Source: Paracoccus maritimus (lineage in GTDB: Bacteria; Pseudomonadota; Alphaproteobacteria; Rhodobacterales; Rhodobacteraceae). Taken from it: a DNA stretch of 64,000 nucleotides. How positions within the stretch are numbered: the stretch's first letter is position 1; the number at the start of each line of letters is the position of its first letter. The stretch spans positions 1-64,000 of the forward strand of contig NZ_JANAVZ010000004.1 of the NCBI RefSeq assembly GCF_025195095.1. The letters are read 5' to 3'. Below are positions 58,357 to 64,000 of the stretch, one piece after another. Made by a program: the position numbers and the translations under genes. The notes below the pieces were generated by a model. That model ran no database searches, was not told the DNA's origin, and saw only the letters and a list, made by a program, of their open reading frames with translations.

Positions 58357-59237
58357 AGTACGCCTCCCTCGTGCCCACCGTCCTTGGTGGCGTAGCGGAG
58401 GACGGCGTCCTGGCCGGGGATGTGCGGGAAGCCGCGGAAGTTGGCGGTGTTGGCGAACTTCGCCCCGCAGGTCTCGATCCGCTTGTCGCAACCCGCACGG
58501 ATGGTGAAGGCATCGCCCTCGGAGATCTCGCGCACCGGCGCTTCGAGGAGGGTCAGCACGGCGATCCCGTCCGTCACGTCATGGCCCAGCACTTCCGTCT
58601 GACGCCCCGCGTTCGCGCCGCTGGTCCATTCTATGGTCCCGAAGGTGAACCAGCCGGAGGCGAACCCGCCGAGACCAGAGGCGGTAAACGCCCGGTCACG
58701 CATAAGATCGATCACGGCGCCCGTGCCCTTGAAGGCCGGGTCCTCCAGATTGACGCCGCAGCGCGCGTCCCCGAGCGCGGCGTCGCAGGTCGCCTGGAAG
58801 GTCCGCCCAACCGTCTGGCCCAGCACATGCGCGAGCGAGCGTACCTCGGCGACGAACGCTAGCCGCCCGCGCCGGATCTGGCCGATGGCGCCCCGGCGCA
58901 TCAGAACGCGCTGGCTCGTATCGGCCCAGTTCACCCGCCAGACCTCCACCTCGGCGTTGTCCCAGCGGCCGTCGAGGATGTCGGTCTCGGTGATCCGGTC
59001 CGAGGTCAGCACGCCTTCCGCGTCCTGCGCGTCGACGGACAGGTCCGAGCCCGAGCGGACCTCGGACGCCGTGAGCCCGCTCTCGGGCTCGAAGTCCGTG
59101 CCGTCGAAGCTCAGCGTCCGGTCGTGATCCGTGAAGCCGAAGGTCACGCCGTCGGCGCGGGCGATCCGCCAGCACCAGCCGAGCGTGGTCGTGCCCTCGT
59201 CGAGATGGGCTTGCAGCACGGGTGAGAGGGACTTCAT
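58353..59237 (-). CDS. DUF2163 tail assembly protein (GTA gp13-like)
   Basis: 294 aa from the ATG at 59237 (MKSLSPVLQAHLDEG), the typical start of DUF2163/phage BR0599-type proteins. Conserved parts: TTLGWCWRIARADG, FTDHDRTLSFDG, DARCGVNLEDP and, near the end, CDKRIETCGAKFANTANFRG with the paired Cys. This is a tail-hub protein (iron-sulphur or zinc-containing in the GTA structure). Overlaps NlpC downstream and the Rz1-like gene upstream by 4 bases. Confidence 0.92.
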   Translation of the reverse strand: MKSLSPVLQAHLDEGTTTLGWCWRIARADGVTFGFTDHDRTLSFDGTDFEPESGLTASEVRSGSDLSVDAQDAEGVLTSDRITETDILDGRWDNAEVEVWRVNWADTSQRVLMRRGAIGQIRRGRLAFVAEVRSLAHVLGQTVGRTFQATCDAALGDARCGVNLEDPAFKGTGAVIDLMRDRAFTASGLGGFASGWFTFGTIEWTSGANAGRQTEVLGHDVTDGIAVLTLLEAPVREISEGDAFTIRAGCDKRIETCGAKFANTANFRGFPHIPGQDAVLRYATKDGGHEGGVL

Positions 59238-59476
59238 CGGCAGGTTCCCGTCATGCGGTCGTCGAGATCGGCGATCCAGTCCGCCCATGCGGGCGGAACC
59301 GCGGCGACCGTCTCGGCGGGTGGTCGGGCAAGCCGCGCCTCGGCATAGGAGGCACAGCCCGCATCACCAGCGCCCATCGTTGCGGCGCAGCCGCTCAGCA
59401 GGATCGCCAGCACCGCGGCCATCGCGAACCGCGTCACGCCCCCGCTCGACACGCTTGTTCGTGTCTTCCATCGCAT
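59234..59476 (-). CDS. Rz1-like outer-membrane spanin lipoprotein
   Basis: 80 aa from the ATG at 59476. N-terminal signal with lipobox (VLAILLSGCAAT), then a short Pro-containing tail (ARPPAETVAAVPPAW). About half of it lies inside, and out of frame with, the Rz-like gene at 59364-59594, which is the classic nested Rz/Rz1 arrangement. It would pair with the inner-membrane spanin to fuse the membranes at lysis. Call rests on the lipobox plus overlap, as spanins share little sequence. Confidence 0.6.
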   Translation of the reverse strand: MRWKTRTSVSSGGVTRFAMAAVLAILLSGCAATMGAGDAGCASYAEARLARPPAETVAAVPPAWADWIADLDDRMTGTCR

Positions 59477-59594
59477 CGCGTTCCGCCTCCCGTTTGCCCG
59501 CGCGCTTCCCCTCCGCGCGGCCCCAGAGCCGGCCGAGCACCACGCCCCCGACCGCACCCAGAACCGCGACCAGCCAGATCAGGAATTCAGCCAT
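59364..59594 (-). CDS. Rz-like inner-membrane spanin
   Basis: 76 aa from the ATG at 59594. One N-terminal transmembrane helix (FLIWLVAVLGAVGGVVLG), then a strongly charged helical tail (RAEGKRAGKREAERDAMED) as in i-spanins. Overlaps the small DUF3789-like gene upstream by 8 bases and carries the Rz1-like start in another frame. Part of the lysis cassette. Confidence 0.6.
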   Translation of the reverse strand: MAEFLIWLVAVLGAVGGVVLGRLWGRAEGKRAGKREAERDAMEDTNKRVERGRDAVRDGRGAGDPAERLRRNDGRW

Positions 59595-59688
59595 CGTCCC
59601 GCTCCCCGCGCGCGGCGGCGACGCAGAGAGCGACGACGAAGACACCGAGGCAGCCGCCCACGATCAGACCCGCGAGGAACTCAAGCAT
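59587..59688 (-). CDS. DUF3789-like micro-protein
   Basis: 33 aa, one transmembrane helix: starts MLEFLAGLIVGGCLGVF, ends RGERDDG. The pattern (MxEFLxGLxVGxxLGVF) matches the tiny phage DUF3789 proteins. It overlaps the genes on both sides by a few bases, which supports translation. Possible antiholin or lysis accessory (inference). Confidence 0.5.
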   Translation of the reverse strand: MLEFLAGLIVGGCLGVFVVALCVAAARGERDDG

Positions 59689-59911
59689 CGCGGCGGAACC
59701 CGCGCTCGATCCGGTCGCGCAGGCCGATCAGGCCCAGACCGAGGAACATCAGCCCCGCGGGCGACGCGTCGCCCGAGCCGGCAAGCAGCGCGACGAGGCG
59801 AGACAGTTCGGCGAACGGACCGGTCGCGGGCAGCGCGAGGGAGGCGATGCCCGTGAGCATGGCGAGAAGTCCCGCCCACCAGGTGAGCGAGTTGGGTCGG
59901 ACGTAGCGCAT
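59681..59911 (-). CDS. Small phage membrane protein (lysis cassette)
   Basis: 76 aa with two hydrophobic helices (WWAGLLAMLTGIASLAL, and AGLMFLGLGLIGLRDR) separated by a polar turn. This is holin-like in layout. It starts 3 bases after the lysozyme stop and overlaps the DUF3789-like gene. No family recognised with certainty. Confidence 0.55.
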   Translation of the reverse strand: MRYVRPNSLTWWAGLLAMLTGIASLALPATGPFAELSRLVALLAGSGDASPAGLMFLGLGLIGLRDRIERGFRRDA

Positions 59912-59914
59912 GAG

Positions 59915-60574
59915 TCAGGCCCTCCGGATCAGCGTGGAGAAGAAGGTGGCCAGCCGAACGAGCCAGCCGGACGGCGCGTCGGGCGCAGGATCGAGGACCG
60001 GTGGCCTCGGCAGCGGCGACCGCCGTAGCAGCTCCAGCGCCTCATCCTCGGTCAGTCGGCGGATCGGCCGCGAGAAGTCCACGCGGCCCGTGCGATCCAC
60101 GGACCAAACCGGGATGGTTCCGCCGGGATAGCGGCCATGGCGGAACAGGTCGCGCTCGGCTTCGCGGCGGGGGATGATCGAGGCCGGTCGCCGCCAGTTC
60201 AGAAACGCGTCGGCAGCCGCAACGCGATTTCCGGCATTGAGGTGCCGGGTCAGCGCGGCGCGGGCGATGCCGCCGGTGTTGTAGTGGAAGCTGACCAGCG
60301 CATCGAACTCGTGCGGCGCCAATGGCACCTTCACGGTGCGCAAGACGGCGGCTTCGTAAGCAGCCAGGTCGGCCCGAAAGACCCGGAACGCCTCCCGGAT
60401 CCCGGCATCGAGATCGGCGGGCATGCCGCGCGGCATGGTGGCCGGATCGGGCGACCCGGCCGCGGCCGTGTGGCCGATGCCGAAGGTCCAGACCTGTTTC
60501 ACATCGAGATAGGGCCCGGGCACGAGTCCTTCGTGCCGGACGAGGGCCAGCAGGCCCCGGTCGGTCATGTGCAT
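59915..60574 (-). CDS. Phage lysozyme (GH24, T4-like)
   Basis: 219 aa. The N-terminal domain is a GH24 lysozyme: RHEGLVPGPYLDVKQVWTFGIGHT contains the catalytic Glu, then Asp and Thr in the E-x8-D/C-x5-T order. The C-terminal 70 residues are a basic extension ending with a hydrophobic helix (WLVRLATFFSTLI), unusual for T4-type lysozyme, which may anchor it. Endolysin of the prophage lysis cassette. A second Met six bases in is an alternative start. Confidence 0.88.
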   Translation of the reverse strand: MHMTDRGLLALVRHEGLVPGPYLDVKQVWTFGIGHTAAAGSPDPATMPRGMPADLDAGIREAFRVFRADLAAYEAAVLRTVKVPLAPHEFDALVSFHYNTGGIARAALTRHLNAGNRVAAADAFLNWRRPASIIPRREAERDLFRHGRYPGGTIPVWSVDRTGRVDFSRPIRRLTEDEALELLRRSPLPRPPVLDPAPDAPSGWLVRLATFFSTLIRRA

Positions 60575-60578
60575 GGGA

Positions 60579-60710
60579 TTACCGGAGAAGCGAGAGGATC
60601 AGGATCAGTGCCGCGACGGCGAGGCCGATGCGCAGACGATGGGCGAAGGCCGCTCTTGGGTCGGCCGGATCGCAGCGGAGGGAGCGCGCGAGGCGGAGAA
60701 GTTCATTCAT
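60579..60710 (-). CDS. 43-residue membrane micro-protein
   Basis: MNELLRLARSLRCDP start, then one transmembrane helix (LRIGLAVAALILILSLL). It overlaps the holin-like gene by 8 bases and ends 4 bases before the lysozyme start. Consistent with a translated lysis accessory; not recognised as a family. Confidence 0.5.
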   Translation of the reverse strand: MNELLRLARSLRCDPADPRAAFAHRLRIGLAVAALILILSLLR

Positions 60711-61053
60711 CGCCGTCGCCCTGCTTGGCGCGGCGCAGCCGGGCGAGCAGCATCTCGATGAAGGCCGGCCCGAAGACGCCCACGAGATAGGCGGCGGACC
60801 CCGCCGCCCCGCCTGCGGGGATCGCCTCGGGCGGCAGGCTGAGCCAGGCGGTGATCACGGCCATGGAGAGGCTGCCCATCCCGGCCGCAATCAGCCCGCC
60901 GAGCAGGATATGCCGGAGAGCATCGCGCAGATGCATCTTCGTTGTCAGCGCGTTCGTGGCCCCGCCAAGCGCGCCCCAGGCAGCGAGGATCACGGCGGTC
61001 GAGGCCGCGAGCTCGCGCAGCACGGCCGCGACAAAGCTGCCGGTGTCGTTCAT
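60703..61053 (-). CDS. Holin-like phage membrane protein
   Basis: 116 aa with three hydrophobic helices (VILAAWGALGGATNAL, ILLGGLIAAGMGSLSMAVI, AAYLVGVFGPAFIEML) and a charged C-terminus (LRRAKQGDGDE). This is the layout of class III-type holins (LydA-like), and it lies just ahead of the lysozyme. Start overlaps the DUF2460 stop by 4 bases. Confidence 0.65.
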   Translation of the reverse strand: MNDTGSFVAAVLRELAASTAVILAAWGALGGATNALTTKMHLRDALRHILLGGLIAAGMGSLSMAVITAWLSLPPEAIPAGGAAGSAAYLVGVFGPAFIEMLLARLRRAKQGDGDE

Positions 61054-61679
61054 CGGCGGATCTCCAGAAGCGGAATGGAGGTGATCGAGCCGAGCCGCTC
61101 GAGGTCGAGCGTCACGTCGAGCACGTCGGTGTCGAAGCGGACCGGCACGTCGAACTCGAACCCCGAGGTGACGGCGACGCCCTCGGCGGGCGCGGCGCTG
61201 AAGGTGACGATGCCGGTGGCGGTGTCGACCGACCAGCCGGAGGGCTGCTCGACCCCGGCGAGCGCGATGCGCGCAGTTCCGGTCACCGGCTTGGCGATGG
61301 CGCGCGTCCAGGATTGCGCACCCGAGGCGTAGCGCTTCACCAGCTGGAAGGCGGTGGTCGCGCCGTCGCCGGTGCCGATCGACTGATCGGTGGGCGATGG
61401 CGTGCCCGACGGCAGGCAGGACTTGTGGTCGCCCCAGTCCTTGAACCGGAAGCTATGCAGGCGACCGTTCCGCGCTTCGAAGAAGGCCACCACCGCCGCC
61501 AGATCGTCGGCGCGGCGGATGCCGTAGGCGACATCGTAGCGGCGGCGCGAATTGGCCCAGCTGGCGTTCCTCTCCTCGTCGCCAGAGGCGAGCTCGACGA
61601 TCTGGGTGCGCCGCTCCGGCCCGCCCCGCGCGCCGCGACTGATGTTGTCGGGAAACCGGACCTCGTGAAACGCCATCAC
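61050..61679 (-). CDS. DUF2460 tail protein (GTA gp12-like)
   Basis: 209 aa of the TIGR02217/DUF2460 family: MMAFHEVRFPDNISRGARGGPER, then RRYDVAYGIR, FRFKDWGDHKS and, later, WTRAIAKPV. Distal tail protein that joins the tail tube to the hub in GTA-like particles. In most GTA-type clusters the DUF2163 gene follows at once; here a lysis cassette of about 1.8 kb is set between the two. Overlaps the tape measure stop by 4 bases. Confidence 0.92.
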   Translation of the reverse strand: MMAFHEVRFPDNISRGARGGPERRTQIVELASGDEERNASWANSRRRYDVAYGIRRADDLAAVVAFFEARNGRLHSFRFKDWGDHKSCLPSGTPSPTDQSIGTGDGATTAFQLVKRYASGAQSWTRAIAKPVTGTARIALAGVEQPSGWSVDTATGIVTFSAAPAEGVAVTSGFEFDVPVRFDTDVLDVTLDLERLGSITSIPLLEIRR

Positions 61680-64000
61680 ATGCCCCTCCGCCCGAGCGAG
61701 ACCGCACGGGCGATGTCTGCCGCGACCTGCGTGCGGGACTGCCGGAAGCTCTCGGCGTCACGCGCCATGATGGTGACGTTGACGCCGCCGCCCCCGCCGT
61801 AGCTCTGCGCCTCGCGCCGCGACAGCACGCGTTCCCCGCGTTGCAGGATCGCGGGCACCTCGTCGTGGCGGAGGCCCGCCATGCCGCCGCCATGCATCCG
61901 GGGCGCGGCGGCGAAGGCCATGGCCGGAACCAAGCGCGAGGGCCCCGCGGACCCCACCATCCCGCCCGCATGCAGGACGTCGGCGAAGATGCCGCCCGCC
62001 CCGGCAAACACGCCGGAGAGCGCATTGGCGATCGGCCCGAGGATGAACCGCCGCGCCGCGAGCTGGGCGAGATCGGCCAGCAGCGAGGTGACCAGGTCGC
62101 GGAAGTTCAGCTTGCCGGTCTTCACGAACTGGCCCACCGCGTTCTCGGCCGACTGGAAGGCGCCGACGAGGCTCTGGCCGATATCGCCGCCGATGTCGCG
62201 GGCCTTGCTGGAGTAGTCCGACAGCGCCGCAGTGACCGCCTGCCACCCGGTGACGGCGGCCTCGGTCGCGGGCTCCGCCGCAGCGGCGGCAGCTCCGGCC
62301 GCTGCGCCTGCACCCGTGGCGGCGCGTCCGGCATCGCCGAGCGCCGTCTCCAGCCGCTCGGCAGCACCCGTGGCCTCGGTCAGCGCATCGGCACTGGCCT
62401 CGTCGGTACCGCGCACGGCATCGCGAAGCGCCTGCCAACTTTCAAGCGGCGCGCGAGCCCCTTCGGCCAGATCGCGCGCGGCGCCCCGATAGAGGTTGGC
62501 GGACTCGAGCGCCCGGTTTGCCGCCTCGGCCAGGCCGAGATCGGGCGCGGTCAGCGGGTTGTCCTCGAAGGCCCGGTCGAACGCCGCCTGCGCCGCCGTG
62601 GTGGCGGCACTGGCCGCGCCCGCGAAGCGGTTCTCGATCTCGCCGAGGTCGAGGTCGGGCACCAGCGAGATGCGCCGCTCCGATCCGAGCGCTTCCAGCC
62701 CCTGGTTGATGCCGCCGATGAAGCCGTTGATGCGCGAGACCACCCCGTTCAGCATCGCCTCGACGCCATCGACCAGGCTGTTTGCGGCCTGGAACGCCAG
62801 ATCGCCGATGGCGGCGGGCAGCAGGCCCCAGATCGCCTTGATCGCCTCATAGGCGCCCTCAAACGTGTTCGCGGCCGTGTTGCCGAAAGCCACCATGCTC
62901 TCGATGGCGCTCTGCATGCCCGACGCGGCGTCCGCCTTCAGGTCGAAGAACATCGCCGTGGCGGCAGCACCGGCCGCAGCAGCGCCCATGCGGATCCGCT
63001 CCCAGACCTCGACGGCGAGGTCCTTCAGGAGCGACATCGCCTCGCCGAAGCCGCCCGCGCCGGACACGAGCCGGGTAAACTGGTAGACGAGCTCGCCCGC
63101 GCCGACGATCAGCGCGCCGATACCGGTGCGGATCAGCGCGCCGCGCAGGACGACCAGCGCCGTGGCAAGACCCCGGACCGAGAGCGCCGCGGCGGCCATG
63201 CCGGCGACCCAGCGTCCCGCGAGGAAGGTGGCGAAGGTGGCAGCGTAGGTCGTCAGGCGGCCGATGTTGTCGAAAAGCCCACGGATCGCGATGCCGAGCG
63301 GCCCCGTGCGGCTGGCGACCGCCGCCATGGCATCCGCGACGGCTTCCAGCGCAGGCGCTGCGGCGACGGCAAGCTGGTTCGAGAGCCCGCGCCAGATCAG
63401 CCCGAGGCGCGAGATCGCGTCGTTCGTCCGCTCGATCTGGTCGGCATCCTGCTCCGAGACCACGACCCCGAAAGCGAGCACGTCCTCGGTCGCCTGGCGC
63501 AGCGTCGCCGTGTCGATCCGGCTCATGGCGATGGAGCCTTCCTCGCCGAAGAGTTGACCTGCGACGGCCGCGCGCTCGGCCGCAGGCACGAAGCTCTCGA
63601 TGGCGGCGTTGATCGCGCCGACGCGCTGGTCCAGCGGCAGCGCGATCAGGTCGGTGGCGGATAGGCCCAGCCGGTCGAGCGCGTCGGCGGCAGGACCGGT
63701 CCCGGCGGCCGCCTGGCTGAGACGGCGCGTCAGATCCTTGGTCGCCTGCTCGATCCCGGACATGGACACGCCCGCAAGCTCTCCCGCACGCTCCAGCGTC
63801 TGGATCGAGGCGACGGTGGTGCCGAGCGACTGCGCGAGCTTGGCCTGCGCATCGACCGTCTGCAGCCCGGAGCGGATCATCGCCACGCCAGCGGCGGCCG
63901 CAGCCGCCACGGCGGCAGCGGCGGCCACGCGCACCCGGCGCGAGAAAGCCGCGAGCCGGGCGTTTGCCGCCTCCATTTCCCGGCTCAGCCGTCCGAAGCC
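61676..64000 (-). CDS. Phage tail tape measure protein (partial, start beyond window)
   Basis: At least 774 codons; the frame is open to the window edge and the true start lies outside. The visible N-terminal part has an Ala-rich helix (RVRVAAAAAVAAAAAAG), then a tape-measure-type region (AKLAQSLGTTVASIQTLERAGEL and LFGEEGSIAM). Two to three hydrophobic stretches lie in the middle, and the C-terminal domain ends with QSLVGAFQSAENAVGQF and KLNFRDLVTSLLADLAQL, typical of lambda-type/GTA-type tape measure proteins. It sets tail length and helps DNA passage. Confidence 0.9.
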   Translation of the reverse strand, partial: GFGRLSREMEAANARLAAFSRRVRVAAAAAVAAAAAAGVAMIRSGLQTVDAQAKLAQSLGTTVASIQTLERAGELAGVSMSGIEQATKDLTRRLSQAAAGTGPAADALDRLGLSATDLIALPLDQRVGAINAAIESFVPAAERAAVAGQLFGEEGSIAMSRIDTATLRQATEDVLAFGVVVSEQDADQIERTNDAISRLGLIWRGLSNQLAVAAAPALEAVADAMAAVASRTGPLGIAIRGLFDNIGRLTTYAATFATFLAGRWVAGMAAAALSVRGLATALVVLRGALIRTGIGALIVGAGELVYQFTRLVSGAGGFGEAMSLLKDLAVEVWERIRMGAAAAGAAATAMFFDLKADAASGMQSAIESMVAFGNTAANTFEGAYEAIKAIWGLLPAAIGDLAFQAANSLVDGVEAMLNGVVSRINGFIGGINQGLEALGSERRISLVPDLDLGEIENRFAGAASAATTAAQAAFDRAFEDNPLTAPDLGLAEAANRALESANLYRGAARDLAEGARAPLESWQALRDAVRGTDEASADALTEATGAAERLETALGDAGRAATGAGAAAGAAAAAAEPATEAAVTGWQAVTAALSDYSSKARDIGGDIGQSLVGAFQSAENAVGQFVKTGKLNFRDLVTSLLADLAQLAARRFILGPIANALSGVFAGAGGIFADVLHAGGMVGSAGPSRLVPAMAFAAAPRMHGGGMAGLRHDEVPAILQRGERVLSRREAQSYGGGGGVNVTIMARDAESFRQSRTQVAADIARAVSLGRRGM

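Noticed and set aside
54814..58395. A plus-strand open frame of 1193 codons
   Set aside because: It lies antisense to the megatron, NlpC and DUF2163 genes, which show real domains. Its protein is His/Arg/Gly-rich without any recognisable motif, as expected for a mirrored frame in GC-rich DNA.
61841..63664. A plus-strand open frame of 607 codons
   Set aside because: Antisense shadow of the tape measure gene, Arg/Gly/Asp-rich and without domains.

Overview
The window is high-GC alphaproteobacterial DNA, most likely from Rhodobacterales (Rhodobacteraceae/Paracoccaceae). The evidence is the tail operon, which resembles that of gene transfer agents (GTA), the TRAP transporter operon, the CadR/PbrR-like metal regulon and the codon usage. 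It is a patchwork accessory region: many genes are cut off at visible breakpoints, and prophage, metal-resistance and phage-defence blocks sit side by side. I saw no rRNA, tRNA, CRISPR array or integrase.

Layout. 0-4 kb: an orphan AT-richer gene, a decayed phage lysis module (M15 endolysin with an in-frame amber stop, DUF6127 protein) joined to a copper-type pair (MbnP-like, DUF2946-like). 4.1-9.7 kb: a two-gene operon of a lipid-linked glycan flippase and a one-module NRPS (C-A-PCP-TE). 10-13.8 kb: an Asp/Glu-hydantoin racemase and a TRAP transporter whose binding-protein gene has lost its 5' end. 14.5-27.5 kb: a heavy-metal island. It has two CDF-type exporters, a transglutaminase-like protein, a MerR regulator, an eight-gene operon (SCO, DsbB, DsbA, PCu(A)C, SCO, M23 peptidase, DUF411, ZIP/Lnt chimera), two L,D-transpeptidases, a Zn/Cd/Pb P1B-ATPase and a small lipoprotein. 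Four MerR-type promoters with 19-bp spacers tie the island into one regulon.

27.5-30.1 kb: a deleted prophage piece (truncated DUF2793 tail protein, a DUF7220/serine-recombinase chimera, ParB-methyltransferase). 30.1-37.2 kb: a standalone UG/DRT-like reverse transcriptase with a long non-coding leader, a secreted coiled-coil protein, the remnant of an Mrp antiporter operon broken by an IS5-type fragment, a YgjP-like metallopeptidase cut by the same fragment, and the first of two GIY-YIG/DUF4357 nuclease genes. 37.7-51.8 kb: a complete type 1 BREX operon (brxR-brxA-brxB-brxC-pglX-pglZ-brxL), preceded by a small HTH gene and nested inverted repeats. The second GIY-YIG/DUF4357 gene follows directly. 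52.8-64 kb: the minus-strand tail operon of a GTA-like siphophage (tape measure, DUF2460, DUF2163, NlpC/P60, megatron, DUF2793), with a holin-lysozyme-spanin lysis cassette set between the DUF2460 and DUF2163 genes.

How it works together. The BREX proteins, the reverse transcriptase and the nucleases form a defence island lying between two homologous DUF2793 tail genes in direct orientation, so the island probably entered or rearranged within prophage DNA. The most unusual points are a BrxL whose C-terminal Lon-type domain appears replaced by an MIT_C/PLD-like domain, a pglX with a foreign AT-rich specificity region, the ZIP-Lnt gene fusion and the NRPS-flippase operon.
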